Part shown: positions 1-8,882 of the stretch, piece after piece
How the letters are laid out: the number at the start of each line of letters is the position of its first letter
Position numbering within the stretch: the first letter of the stretch is position 1
From: Alphaproteobacteria bacterium
Lineage (GTDB): Bacteria; Pseudomonadota; Alphaproteobacteria; Rs-D84
Assembly: GCA_013316395.1 (NCBI GenBank)
Contig: WSMU01000001.1
Coordinates: 1-64,000 of the forward strand
Direction: 5' to 3'
Length of the DNA: 64,000 nt
The notes under the pieces: model-generated
What the model was told of the DNA's origin: nothing
Seen by the model: the letters and a program-made list of their open reading frames with translations, nothing else
The model's database searches: none
Translations under genes and position numbers: made by a program

Positions 1-557
1 GGTATGGGTGGGATAGATATAATTGGGCGGCTGGTTTGCGGCTGGATACAAATTATGACGTGTCGCGGCGTTTGTCGGCGGGGATGTATCTGCGGTTTAT
101 GGAAAATACATATGACGAATACGACAGTTTGTTATCAGGTCAGACTTACGATGCGAATATGCGCCTGTTGTATTCTTTGAATGCGCGTGTTTATATGGTT
201 GTGCGGACCGGCATAACGCGTGAGGTTGCGGCCGCCGCGCCTTATTCATACTGGCAGCCGTCGGCGGCCGTGGGATTTGGGGCGGAACTGCCGTGGGGAT
301 TTCATATTTATGCAGAACCAGGGATATACTGGAGTCTGTATGATGCAGCGCGCTGGACAGTTAAAGACCAAAGAATAACGCAGATAACAGAGCATGACTT
401 TACCCAGAGATATGCCGTATCTGTGTCTAATAACAAGCTGGATTTATGGGGATTTGTTCCGCAGATAACGGTTAGTTATACGCATCGTCAGTCTAATATA
501 TGGCAACGTGAATTTGACAAAACCGCAATAGAGTTTACAATGCAACAGAGGTTTTAA
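1..557 (+). CDS. C-terminal part of an outer-membrane beta-barrel, probably Slam-like (5' end outside window)
   Basis: The frame is open from the first bases of the window to TAA at 555-557, so only the C-terminal ~184 residues are seen. They alternate aromatic and polar residues in short strands, contain many Tyr/Trp, and end in Gln-Arg-Phe; a terminal Phe is the usual outer-membrane barrel signature recognised by BAM. The last strands (Tyr-Thr-His-Arg-Gln-Ser-Asn ... Phe-Asp-Lys) resemble the C-terminal barrel of Slam (surface lipoprotein assembly modifier, DUF560/SlipAM), which flips lipoproteins to the cell surface. The next gene, 20 bp downstream, is a lipoprotein with a transferrin-binding-protein-like end, which is the usual Slam-client arrangement. 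The N-terminal TPR part that would settle the call lies outside the window; a generic porin is the alternative. Confidence 0.5.
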   Translation, partial: YGWDRYNWAAGLRLDTNYDVSRRLSAGMYLRFMENTYDEYDSLLSGQTYDANMRLLYSLNARVYMVVRTGITREVAAAAPYSYWQPSAAVGFGAELPWGFHIYAEPGIYWSLYDAARWTVKDQRITQITEHDFTQRYAVSVSNNKLDLWGFVPQITVSYTHRQSNIWQREFDKTAIEFTMQQRF

Positions 558-577
558 TTTAACCAAGGGGGAAAAAT

Positions 578-1444
578 ATGAAAAAATATATGATTTTTAT
601 GGGGGCGTTGGCTTTGTCCGCGTGCAATAATGGCAGCAGTCATCATACCGGTGCGGGTGATATTATACCCCAGCCTGTGGCCCCGGCGATTGATATGCCT
701 GCAAATGTTCAGGCCTGGAACAGTCCCACCGGCAGCGCCCAGGCAATCGCGAACAGTACGGATATATTTACCTTTACCATAGACAATGGCGGTAATATCG
801 CAAAGATTGTTCACGATAACAAAACATATAACCGTACGGGTGATACAAACGAATATGTTTACAAGGAAACCAACAAGACTGAAAAAATAAATTTGGCAAC
901 ACTGGGTAAGCAGGCGGGCCTGTCGTATGCGGATTTTGGATATGCAATGGAGACCGAACTGGAGCCGGACTCTACCGAGCGAGACTTTTACGTTTTCGCA
1001 GGCGGGGATGCATTAAAAGAAATAAAAAATCCCAATATCCAAAATGCCACATATACCGGAACAGCGGTCGCGTATGTTGAATCCGAGATGCCGGGAAAAA
1101 TTGTAAACAAAATAACCCAGACAAACGATGCCAGCCTGGTTTTCGATAATACGGGGAATCATACACTGACTATGAAGTTTTCAAAGGCAGATAATCCCTG
1201 GTATGATGTTATTGTTAAAAACGGTACAAACATCAGTCTGGCGGGTGGTGACAACATAGATCAGGATTTCATGGTAACCGATGCTATGTTGAAATCTTTG
1301 AAGGCTGCTTACTTTTCTCAGCAGTATTTCGGTGAAAGCGGCGACCCGTCAGAGGTTGTTTATCGCGTTGGCTTTGAGACCAAGGACAGAACAACCGGTC
1401 GCGAGATAGAGTTCGACGGTGCCTTTGGCGGAAAGCGTCAGTAG
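578..1444 (+). CDS. Surface lipoprotein, candidate Slam client
   Basis: 288 residues. The N terminus is a lipoprotein signal: Lys-Lys, a hydrophobic stretch and a lipobox Leu-Ser-Ala-Cys with Cys16 as the lipidated residue, followed by a Ser/Gly/Pro linker to about residue 45. The rest is rich in beta-forming residues with no further membrane segments. The last ~45 residues (Tyr-Phe-Gly-Glu ... Phe-Asp-Gly-Ala-Phe-Gly-Gly-Lys) resemble the small C-terminal barrel of transferrin-binding-protein-B-like surface lipoproteins, where a G-x-F-G-x-K end is common. The SD is AAGGGGG at 564-570. It follows the barrel gene by 20 bp, so the two are probably cotranscribed. A terminator follows at 1452. 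Ligand unknown; the family call is inference. Confidence 0.55.
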   Translation: MKKYMIFMGALALSACNNGSSHHTGAGDIIPQPVAPAIDMPANVQAWNSPTGSAQAIANSTDIFTFTIDNGGNIAKIVHDNKTYNRTGDTNEYVYKETNKTEKINLATLGKQAGLSYADFGYAMETELEPDSTERDFYVFAGGDALKEIKNPNIQNATYTGTAVAYVESEMPGKIVNKITQTNDASLVFDNTGNHTLTMKFSKADNPWYDVIVKNGTNISLAGGDNIDQDFMVTDAMLKSLKAAYFSQQYFGESGDPSEVVYRVGFETKDRTTGREIEFDGAFGGKRQ

Positions 1445-1451
1445 GTTGGCT

Positions 1452-1480
1452 AAATCCCGCCATCGTGACGGGATTTTTTA
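1452..1480 (+). terminator. Rho-independent terminator of the lipoprotein gene
   Basis: Eight-bp stem (AAATCCCG at 1452-1459 with CGGGATTT at 1469-1476), 9-nt loop, then a T run. It isolates the lipoprotein gene from aspS. Confidence 0.75.
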
Positions 1481-1483
1481 TTG

Positions 1484-1511
1484 TTGAAGCGCATTTTTTT
1501 TTGGTTATAAT
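1484..1511 (+). promoter_or_regulatory. aspS promoter
   Basis: -35-like TTGAAG at 1484-1489, 16-bp spacer, perfect -10 TATAAT at 1506-1511. Predicted start of transcription is about 1518, which gives a ~137-nt leader holding the T-box. Confidence 0.65.
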
Positions 1512-1517
1512 GGCCAC

Positions 1518-1654
1518 GACAGTTTGCAGTGTATCCGTGATGACGTGACTGACACCCACAGAGCGGGATTGCATTCCACAAAGTTACAAGCCGGGGTGGC
1601 ACCGCGCGGGATATCAATCCTTGCGCCCCCGATATCACTTAAAAAGGGACCAAA
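1518..1654 (+). promoter_or_regulatory. T-box riboswitch (tRNA-Asp sensing leader) of aspS
   Basis: Bases 1594-1606 match the T-box core GGGTGGNACCGCG exactly. The whole antiterminator can be drawn: helix A1 GGGG 1593-1596 with CCCC 1627-1630, the 7-nt bulge UGGCACC 1597-1603, helix A2 GCGC 1604-1607 with GCGC 1623-1626, and an apical stem GGAU 1609-1612 with AUCC 1617-1620. The bulge base after UGG is C, which complements G73, the discriminator of bacterial tRNA-Asp. Upstream, GUGU 1529-1532 pairs with ACAC 1552-1555 and CGU 1536-1538 with ACG 1543-1545, leaving GAC (Asp codon) at 1547-1549 on the 3' side of the internal loop, as expected of a specifier. No U run follows, and UCCUU 1618-1622 can pair with the SD AAGGG 1644-1648, so control is probably at translation. 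Stem I is very short. Confidence 0.85.
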
Positions 1655-3412
1655 ATGTTATCACTTAAATCAAAATATAGAACGCATACATGCGGGGAAC
1701 TGAACGCCACAAACGTAGGCAAGGTTGTAACTCTGTCGGGCTGGGTTCATCGCAAGCGTGACCACGGCAGTCTGTTGTTTATCGACCTGCGCGATAATTA
1801 TGGTATTACTCAGATTGTTTTTGATGGTGGCGACGATGCGCTGGAACGTGTGCGTCCGGAATCTGTAATTACTATTACCGGAACCGTTGTTGCCCGTGAC
1901 CCGGCCGCGGTTAATGATAAAATTCCAACGGGTGCAATCGAAATCAAGGCGGATAAGTTTGATGTCTTAACCAATGCGGATGTTTTGCCGTTCCAGGTGT
2001 TTGGCGACGATGATACTGTGGCCGAAGATTTGCGTCTGAAGCATCGTTACATAGACCTGCGTCGCGAGTCGTTGCATCACAATATTTTATTCCGTAATCG
2101 CGTTATGAAATTTTTGCGCGATAAAATGTGGGATATGGGTTTTTCAGAATTCCAGACACCTATTTTGACAGTATCAAGCCCCGAGGGTGCGCGCGATTAT
2201 ATCGTGCCGTCGCGTCATCATCACGGGATGTTTTATGCATTGCCCCAGGCACCGCAGCAGTTTAAGCAGTTGTTGCAGATTGCAGGCTTTGACCGTTATT
2301 TTCAAATTGCGCCGTGTTTTCGTGACGAAGATCTGCGTGCGGACAGATTGCTGGAGTTTTATCAGCTGGACTTAGAAATGTCTTTTGTTGACCTGAAGGA
2401 TATTCAGGCGGTCGGGAACGAGCTTATTCCGGCGCTTATTCGCCAGTTTGTGCCGGGTGCAAAAATTCATCCGGAAATTCCGCACATCCCCTATGATGAG
2501 GCGATGTTGAAATACGGATGTGACAAGCCTGATTTGCGCAATCCGATTGAAATTTCAGATGTGACGGAAATATTCCGCGGTTCTGATTTTGGTATTTTTG
2601 CAAACGCTATTGAAAATGGTGCGGTTGTTCGTGCAATTCCGGCGCCTGCGTCCGCTGATAAACCGCGCAGTTGGTTCGATAAGCTGGGTGACTATGCGGT
2701 AAAGGAACTGGGGCTGGGGGGCTTGGGCTATATTGTTTTCGCAGACGAGGCAAAGGGGCCGGTTGCAAAGAAGCTGGACCAGGAGCGTATTGAAAAATTG
2801 CGGGCGATTGCCGGCGATGGTGCGACATTGTTCTTTGTATGCGATGCGCTTGATGCCGCGGCCAAGGCGGCGGGCAAGCTGCGCATCAAACTGGGCCAGG
2901 ATTTGGGACTGATAGATGAAAAAGAATTCCGCCTGTGCTGGATAGAAGAATTCCCGTTCTATGAAGTTAACGAAGAAACAGGTGCAATTGATTTCGGACA
3001 TAATCCGTTTTCGCTGCCGCGTGGTGAACTGGACAAGGATGATCCGCTGTCTATCAAGGCGAACCAGTTTGACATGGTTCTAAACGGTGCCGAAATATGC
3101 AGTGGCGGTTTGCGTAACTATAATCCTGAGACAATGGTTCGTGCATTTGAAATTGCCGGCTATGGCGAGGAAGACGTAAAGGCAAAGTTCGGTGGTATGT
3201 ACGCCGCGTTCCAGTATGGTGCACCGCCCCACGGTGGATGCGCGTTCGGTATTGACCGTCTGGTTCAAATCATGCTGGGCGAGGATAACCTGCGTGCGGT
3301 GGTCGCATTCCCGACAAACCAGCGCGGCCAGGATTTGATGCTGGGGTCCCCGCGTGAGGTGACCGAACAGCAACTGCGCGAGGTTCATATACAGGTTCGT
3401 AAAAAAGGTTAA
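1655..3412 (+). CDS. aspS: Aspartyl-tRNA synthetase
   Basis: 585 residues, normal bacterial length (E. coli about 590). It charges tRNA-Asp. Order of parts: anticodon-binding OB fold (residues ~1-105), class II catalytic core with motif 2 FRDEDLRADR and the GAD insertion (~280-400), and motif 3 with GCAFGIDRLVQ near the C terminus. The Glu-Phe-Tyr-Gln-Leu-Asp after motif 2 and the Pro-Tyr-Asp-Glu-Ala-Met-Leu-Lys-Tyr-Gly stretch are of the alphaproteobacterial type. The OB fold has His32 in GWVHRKRDHG; His here is associated with non-discriminating AspRS that also makes Asp-tRNA-Asn for GatCAB, which is an inference. SD AAGGGA at 1644-1649. Its own promoter and a T-box leader precede it, and a terminator follows. 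Confidence 0.97.
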   Translation: MLSLKSKYRTHTCGELNATNVGKVVTLSGWVHRKRDHGSLLFIDLRDNYGITQIVFDGGDDALERVRPESVITITGTVVARDPAAVNDKIPTGAIEIKADKFDVLTNADVLPFQVFGDDDTVAEDLRLKHRYIDLRRESLHHNILFRNRVMKFLRDKMWDMGFSEFQTPILTVSSPEGARDYIVPSRHHHGMFYALPQAPQQFKQLLQIAGFDRYFQIAPCFRDEDLRADRLLEFYQLDLEMSFVDLKDIQAVGNELIPALIRQFVPGAKIHPEIPHIPYDEAMLKYGCDKPDLRNPIEISDVTEIFRGSDFGIFANAIENGAVVRAIPAPASADKPRSWFDKLGDYAVKELGLGGLGYIVFADEAKGPVAKKLDQERIEKLRAIAGDGATLFFVCDALDAAAKAAGKLRIKLGQDLGLIDEKEFRLCWIEEFPFYEVNEETGAIDFGHNPFSLPRGELDKDDPLSIKANQFDMVLNGAEICSGGLRNYNPETMVRAFEIAGYGEEDVKAKFGGMYAAFQYGAPPHGGCAFGIDRLVQIMLGEDNLRAVVAFPTNQRGQDLMLGSPREVTEQQLREVHIQVRKKG

Positions 3413-3430
3413 TATATACAACCCAACTGG

Positions 3431-3456
3431 CGCCCGCCCTATGGCGGGTGTCTTTA
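3431..3456 (+). terminator. Terminator after aspS
   Basis: Stem GCCCGCC (3432-3438) with GGCGGGT (3443-3449), 4-nt loop, short pyrimidine/T tail. Confidence 0.65.
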
Positions 3457-3524
3457 TTTAAGAAATCAAACCTATTAACAACAATTTTTTCCCATATATA
3501 ATTTTATATATGGAGAATTTCATA

Positions 3525-3887
3525 ATGAACCCGCAAATAGAAAAACTGTCCCGGATGTTGAACCTTAGCCCGTATCAGTCCCAGACCCTGGTGGGGGGCA
3601 GCGATAAGTATAATATGTCGCGCCTGGTAAAGCGCGGTGGGCTGCTGTATGCGCCATATAATATGCGTGGCGTGTTTGGGCGGGCGTCTGATATTTTGCG
3701 AGGGCGGCGGGCTGATTTGATTGGGTATAACAAAACACTGCTGCGGGGGCAGCGCGGAATAAAATTTTATGCGGCCGGATATCACTGTGTTCGAATTGGC
3801 CGCTTTATGTATTATGCGGATTCAACCGGTGCGGCAATATCACGCCGCGCATTTTTGCGCGGTATAAATACGTGTGACGGTCGTTAA
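3525..3887 (+). CDS. Small basic protein of unknown function
   Basis: 120 residues from ATG 3525, which sits behind a good SD (GGAG 3512-3515); an ATG at 3510 would lie upstream of or inside that SD and is not preferred. The protein is rich in Arg, Gly and Tyr, has no signal peptide or clear membrane helix, and no motif I recognise. It carries a run of Arg around residues 55-65 and ends with Cys-Asp-Gly-Arg, so nucleic-acid or membrane-surface binding is conceivable but not shown. Its stop codon overlaps the stop of the convergent AsmA-like gene by 3 bp. An A/T-rich stretch at 3494-3510 may hold the promoter. Confidence 0.6.
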   Translation: MNPQIEKLSRMLNLSPYQSQTLVGGSDKYNMSRLVKRGGLLYAPYNMRGVFGRASDILRGRRADLIGYNKTLLRGQRGIKFYAAGYHCVRIGRFMYYADSTGAAISRRAFLRGINTCDGR

Positions 3888-6358
3888 AATTTCGGATGCG
3901 TCGCGATGAATTCGCGCATAAATGATGCATCAAAATCATTCATTATTTCCGATAATGAATAACGCCGTGCGCCATCGGGCAGAACCTCGATTGATATAAG
4001 CGCCGGGGCCGGTGATGTACCGCGCAATTTTAATGCAAAGTTTGCGCGCATTGCGCCGTCATTTATTTCCAGTGCACCGGTGGCGTCTGCATGGCGCATA
4101 GATATAGTCAGCGGTGCCGTTGTTTTGAAATCACGGCCGGCAAATTCACCGGTTACATGCATTTCTTTTAAACGTGACTGGCCGCCGTCTAATGCACGGG
4201 CGATTGCAAATTCAGCGTTAAAGGTTGTTATACTGTCGGCGGCGGCATAAAAATCATCAACACCGAAACCATAAATATAACCACCGGTGAAAACAGCATC
4301 GATATCGCCCGCCATATTGTATGCGATATCGTGCGCGATTTTGCCCGATGTTTTGATTTGTGCCTCGCCGGTGATGCGGGCATCGGATACGTTAAGCGGC
4401 ATTCGCGATGACAGCAGCATTCCGCTTAGTTTAAAGTTGCTGGCCTGGATGGAAATGTCATATTCTTTTTTATCTTTTGTTATGATAGCCAGCAGGTTGC
4501 CGCGTGCGCTGTCTGTTATGGAGTATGTTTGTGTGTCGGGTTTTAGACTATATACAAAATTGCTGTATTCATCGCCATTGTATATAAGCTTGTCGGCGCG
4601 AAGAGATATGCCAACATTTAATCCAAAGGGCAGCATTATTGGTGCGTCTGTTAAAAATTCCATTTCATCGTAGTTATCAAGAAAAGCCTGGGATATAAAG
4701 GCATCCAGGTTAATTGTGTCAGTATGCAGCGTTATGTTTTTCCCAGATGCAGTGCCGGTCATCTCATGCCCCAGCGCCCGAATAGTCAGGTTGGATATCG
4801 CATCCCCACGACGCAGGCCCGAGATGAAGTATTCATCATCGGCGATTGCGCGCATATCCATTTTTGGGAACCAGTCGTGCAGGCTGCGGCCTGATATCAC
4901 AAAGGCGTCGCCCTGGGTTGTTAGTTCCCAGCGGCCGCTATGCGGTCGGAATGTAACGCGGTCGCCACTAAGTGCGAAATCGCCTATCTCATTGCGCATA
5001 AATTCCGGGATAAAAGTCATCTCGTCACGCAGCCATGACAATGTTTTATCACGTGCGAATTTAAATTCCGGGCGGACGGCGGGCCCTTCGATAAACAGTG
5101 TTCCGGCCGCATCCGCAAAGATGAACTTTACAGTGCCGCGTGCCCCAAAATGCGCGATAATATCACGCAGTTCTTCATCGGATGGCATTATTGCATCGGA
5201 TTTAACCGATATGACAAACGTATCCCCTTTGACGCTAATTGTTCCATTCATACCGCGGTATGAAAAGTTATCGCATGTCCAAGATTCCGGGGTGCCGGAA
5301 AAGATGCATCTGGCGATGTGATTGTTTATTTTTGTCGATATAGCCAGGTCATGGGCACCCGTTGCGGTAATGCGTCCGCCGGAAATAACAGTGTCGTCTG
5401 CAACGATTTTATTTATCTCCAGCCCGTCTTGTGTTCCTGTCGCCAGAATTATCAAACGGGAAAATTCGCGATTGCCCAGTTTTAAATGCCCGCGCAGGTT
5501 AAGGTTAAAAGATGTTTCATGAATAATCTTGGTTGGATTTAGCAGGAATGAAAAATCAAATGTTGCATCCGGCGAAGATATTTCTATGCTGCGTCGACCG
5601 TCCGGTTCCAGGTCTATGTTACCGGTAAAGTTATTGGCGTGTATGTCTGAAAAGCGAACGCCATAACCGCCGTCCCAATCGAACTTCATTTCCAGGTCAA
5701 TTTCGCCCGGAATTTTTGGTTCGTTAAATTCAAACATTTCGTTTATATTATCCGTCTTTAAGGCCATTGTCCCGCGTGCCCCGCCATCGGGTGTCAGATT
5801 GCCGAACACAACCAGATTACTATTTTTATTGGCTACAAAAAATTCATCCCCGTTAAGTGTTATGTCGTATTTATGCTGGCTTGTGCGAACAGTTGCCTTT
5901 AACTCGCCACCCCCGACAAGCCCGTCTATTATCCTATATTCCTTGCCCAGGAAATCCACAGTGCAGTTATGCAATTCTATGTCATAGCGCGGCGCCACCG
6001 GTACCAGGCGCGATATTTTTACATTTGCATCGTATATGCTAATACGGCCGTCCAGATGTGCACCATCCGGATTTAGCAGCGCGCTTAGCGGGACGCGAAA
6101 CGCCGCCGCGCCGATATTACCGTCGGGGACGACTATATCACGGGCAACAATTGTTATGGCACCCAAAAGGCTGAAATGAATATCGCCACGAATTGTTGTT
6201 ATGGCCCCCGTCTGGGCCGCGATTGCAGATTCCAGTTTTGGCTTTAGCCGGTTTAGGGTAAACATCGGCGGAACAACCACGATTGCAATCGCCAAAAGGG
6301 CCATTATGGCGGCGGTTATATAAAGTATTTTGCGGCGGGTTCTGGGTTTTAATGCCAT
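3884..6358 (-). CDS. AsmA-family envelope protein
   Basis: About 824 residues from ATG at 6356-6358, chosen because it follows AAGGAAAGAGAAA; an upstream in-frame ATG at 6421 would overlap uvrB. A short basic N terminus is followed by one membrane helix (residues ~10-32), then a long periplasmic region of repeated beta strands. The start of the periplasmic part (Leu-Lys-Pro-Lys-Leu-Glu, then Thr-Gly-Ala-Ile-Thr) is the AsmA N-terminal signature. AsmA/TamB-like proteins form bridges that carry phospholipids between the membranes and affect outer-membrane assembly. The gene is monocistronic, divergent from uvrB and convergent with the small gene at 3525, whose stop it overlaps. Confidence 0.75.
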   Translation of the reverse strand: MALKPRTRRKILYITAAIMALLAIAIVVVPPMFTLNRLKPKLESAIAAQTGAITTIRGDIHFSLLGAITIVARDIVVPDGNIGAAAFRVPLSALLNPDGAHLDGRISIYDANVKISRLVPVAPRYDIELHNCTVDFLGKEYRIIDGLVGGGELKATVRTSQHKYDITLNGDEFFVANKNSNLVVFGNLTPDGGARGTMALKTDNINEMFEFNEPKIPGEIDLEMKFDWDGGYGVRFSDIHANNFTGNIDLEPDGRRSIEISSPDATFDFSFLLNPTKIIHETSFNLNLRGHLKLGNREFSRLIILATGTQDGLEINKIVADDTVISGGRITATGAHDLAISTKINNHIARCIFSGTPESWTCDNFSYRGMNGTISVKGDTFVISVKSDAIMPSDEELRDIIAHFGARGTVKFIFADAAGTLFIEGPAVRPEFKFARDKTLSWLRDEMTFIPEFMRNEIGDFALSGDRVTFRPHSGRWELTTQGDAFVISGRSLHDWFPKMDMRAIADDEYFISGLRRGDAISNLTIRALGHEMTGTASGKNITLHTDTINLDAFISQAFLDNYDEMEFLTDAPIMLPFGLNVGISLRADKLIYNGDEYSNFVYSLKPDTQTYSITDSARGNLLAIITKDKKEYDISIQASNFKLSGMLLSSRMPLNVSDARITGEAQIKTSGKIAHDIAYNMAGDIDAVFTGGYIYGFGVDDFYAAADSITTFNAEFAIARALDGGQSRLKEMHVTGEFAGRDFKTTAPLTISMRHADATGALEINDGAMRANFALKLRGTSPAPALISIEVLPDGARRYSLSEIMNDFDASFMREFIATHPKF

Positions 6359-6369
6359 TTTCTCTTTCC

Positions 6370-6397
6370 TTGTATTTTTATTATAATGGATTATATT
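6370..6397 (+). promoter_or_regulatory. Candidate uvrB promoter giving a very short leader
   Basis: TTGTAT 6370-6375, 16-bp spacer, TATATT 6392-6397. Transcription would start near 6404, four bases before the ATG at 6408, and there is no Shine-Dalgarno sequence. A second -10-like TATAAT lies at 6382-6387. Confidence 0.4.
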
Positions 6398-6407
6398 AAC
6401 AATTAAA

Positions 6408-8399
6408 ATGAAAAAGAGCATATTTGATCTTCAGAGTGATTACAAACCCATGGGCGACCAGCCGACCGCGATTGCAGAACTGGCCGGTGGTGTACGTGAT
6501 GGCCGTCACAGCCAGGTCTTGCTTGGCGTGACGGGTTCGGGTAAAACCTTTACCATGGCAAACATTATCGCAGAGCTGTCACGACCGGCACTTATCATGG
6601 CACCGAACAAAATTTTGGCGGCGCAGCTGTATACGGAAATGAAATCGTTTTTTCCAAACAATCATGTCGAGTATTTCGTTTCCTACTACGATTATTATCA
6701 GCCAGAGGCTTATATGCCCACAACCGATACATATATTGACAAGGATGCGGCGATTAACGAGCAACTGGACCGCATGCGGCACAGTGCGACGCGCGCCATG
6801 CTGGAAGAGCGTGATGTGGTTGTGATTTCATCTGTTTCATCTATATACGGTATGGGCAGCCCGGAACAATATTCCGGTATGAAGGTGGTGCTGAATGCGG
6901 GCGACAAAATGGGAATGAAAGACGTAATGCGCGCATTAGTAGATATTCAGTACAAGCGTAATGATACCGCGTTCGAGCGTGGTGATTTTCGTGTGCGTGG
7001 TGATACACTGGATGTGTTCCCGTCGCATGCACTGGACCGTGCGTGGAAGATTTCCTTTTTTGGCGATGAAATAGAAGAGATATGGGAATTTGATACCCTA
7101 ACGGGGGCAAAATTGCATCGGCTGGACCGTATTGCAATTTATCCCAATACGCACTATGCCACGCCAATGCCCAGTATTTTGCAGGCAATCGGTCAGATAA
7201 AAACCGACCTGAAGGAGCGTTTGGAATACTTTCATGAAAACATGAAGTATATAGAGGAGCAGCGCCTGCGCGAGCGTGTGAATTTTGATATAGAAATGAT
7301 GGAATCAACGGGGACATGCCGGGGTATTGAAAACTATTCCAGATATCTGTCTGGGCGTGCGCCGGGGATGCCGCCGCCAACATTGTTTGAGTATTTGCCC
7401 CGCGATGCCGTATTGTTTATTGACGAGAGTCATGTTACCGTTCCCCAGATATCTGCAATGTCACGCGGGGACCGTGCGCGCAAGGAGACGCTGTCACAGT
7501 ATGGCTTTCGTCTGCCAGCGTGCATTGATAACCGGCCGCTGACGTTTGAGGAGTGGGATGCCCTGCGCCCGCAGACAATATTTGTATCTGCGACACCCGC
7601 CGCATGGGAAATGGAGCAGGCCGGCGGTATCGTCGCAGAGCAGGTTATTCGCCCGACAGGTCTGCTGGACCCGGTATGCGAGGTACGCCCCACCGCGAAC
7701 CAGGTTGACGATTTGCTGGACCAGATAAAGAAGACCAAGGGGCGTGTACTGGTTACGACACTTACCAAAAAAATGGCGGAGCAGCTAACCGATTATCTTA
7801 ATGAAAACGGTGTGCGTGCAAAATATCTGCACAGTGATATAGAAACACTCGAGCGTATAGAACTGCTGCGTGATTTGCGCCTGGGGAAATATGATGTGCT
7901 GGTTGGTATTAACTTGCTGCGCGAGGGGCTGGACGTTCCTGAATGTGAACTGGTTGCGATTATGGATGCCGACAAGGAAGGCTTCCTGCGCTCGACGCGT
8001 TCTCTTATCCAGACAATAGGGCGTGCGGCGCGTAATGCAAACGGGCGTGTTATTTTGTATGCCGATAAAATGACGGATTCAATGAATGCCGCCCTGACGG
8101 AAACGGCACGTCGTCGCGAAAAGCAGATGGCATATAACAAGGCGCACGGTATTACCCCAAAGACTGTTACAAAGGCGGTATTTGCAGAGGTTGGTGAAAA
8201 AGAAGAAAAAACGGATAAAAAACGTCGGTTTGTATATGACAAGGCCGGCGGTGTTATGGATGCGGATTCAATTCGCAAGCAGATAAAAGAGCTGACGCGG
8301 AAGATGCGGCGCGCGGCCGAAGATTTAGAGTTCGAAGAGGCCGGTGAATATCGCGATGCGATAAGAAAGCTGGAAGACGACTTGCTGTTGGTGGAGTAG
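6408..8399 (+). CDS. uvrB: Excinuclease ABC subunit B
   Basis: 663 residues, usual length. UvrB verifies damage handed over by UvrA and recruits UvrC for incision in nucleotide excision repair. Visible parts: Walker A GVTGSGKT (residues 40-47), the YYDYYQPEAY beta-hairpin that inserts between DNA strands, helicase motifs with DESH, the TRSLIQTIGRAARN motif VI, and a C-terminal UVR motif (EDLEFEEAGEYRD) that binds UvrC. The ATG lacks an SD and lies close to two -10-like elements, so the mRNA may be nearly leaderless. tsaE follows after 3 bp and is probably cotranscribed. Confidence 0.97.
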   Translation: MKKSIFDLQSDYKPMGDQPTAIAELAGGVRDGRHSQVLLGVTGSGKTFTMANIIAELSRPALIMAPNKILAAQLYTEMKSFFPNNHVEYFVSYYDYYQPEAYMPTTDTYIDKDAAINEQLDRMRHSATRAMLEERDVVVISSVSSIYGMGSPEQYSGMKVVLNAGDKMGMKDVMRALVDIQYKRNDTAFERGDFRVRGDTLDVFPSHALDRAWKISFFGDEIEEIWEFDTLTGAKLHRLDRIAIYPNTHYATPMPSILQAIGQIKTDLKERLEYFHENMKYIEEQRLRERVNFDIEMMESTGTCRGIENYSRYLSGRAPGMPPPTLFEYLPRDAVLFIDESHVTVPQISAMSRGDRARKETLSQYGFRLPACIDNRPLTFEEWDALRPQTIFVSATPAAWEMEQAGGIVAEQVIRPTGLLDPVCEVRPTANQVDDLLDQIKKTKGRVLVTTLTKKMAEQLTDYLNENGVRAKYLHSDIETLERIELLRDLRLGKYDVLVGINLLREGLDVPECELVAIMDADKEGFLRSTRSLIQTIGRAARNANGRVILYADKMTDSMNAALTETARRREKQMAYNKAHGITPKTVTKAVFAEVGEKEEKTDKKRRFVYDKAGGVMDADSIRKQIKELTRKMRRAAEDLEFEEAGEYRDAIRKLEDDLLLVE

Positions 8400-8402
8400 G
8401 CT

Positions 8403-8801
8403 ATGACGGAATTTATATCAAACAATGTCGAAGAACTGCGTCGCTGGGCGGCGGATTTTGCCGCTGGGCTGCGTGCGCCGGTAACGGTTGCGCTGCACGG
8501 TGACCTGGGGATGGGCAAGTCAGAGATTGCACGCGCGATAATACAGACACTTTGCGGGGCGGATACCGTTGTCCCCAGTCCGACGTTTACGATTGTGCAA
8601 AACTATGACGGAATATCACATTTTGATTTGTACCGCGTTGCAGACCCGGACGAGTTGACGGAGATAGGGCTAGATTATGCTATTGAAAATGACATCACGC
8701 TGATTGAATGGCCTGATGTCGCGGCGGGGATGCTGCCACCGAATACTATTCATGTTTATATAGATGCCCACGGCGATGGACGCCGCATTGTTGTTAAATA
8801 G
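8403..8801 (+). CDS. tsaE: tRNA threonylcarbamoyladenosine biosynthesis ATPase TsaE
   Basis: 132 residues. Walker A GDLGMGKS at 33-40, the switch-like SPTFTIVQNY, the HFDLYR motif and IEWPD, all typical of TsaE (YjeE). TsaE is the ATPase that resets the TsaB-TsaD complex during t6A formation at A37 of ANN-decoding tRNAs. It starts 3 bp after the uvrB stop, indicating an operon; no other t6A gene is present nearby. About 190 bp of structured non-coding sequence separates its stop from the shared terminator at 8994. Confidence 0.93.
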   Translation: MTEFISNNVEELRRWAADFAAGLRAPVTVALHGDLGMGKSEIARAIIQTLCGADTVVPSPTFTIVQNYDGISHFDLYRVADPDELTEIGLDYAIENDITLIEWPDVAAGMLPPNTIHVYIDAHGDGRRIVVK

Positions 8802-8882
8802 TAATTAGATGTGGTGCGATTGGGAAATGGCTCCTGTTGTTTATTGTGGCGATGCGCGCAATAGTTGGTATGCGGATTAACA

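Noticed and set aside
4287..5321. Long plus-strand frames opposite the AsmA-like gene
   Set aside because: They lie inside a convincing gene on the other strand, have Ser/Arg-rich shadow composition and no SD.
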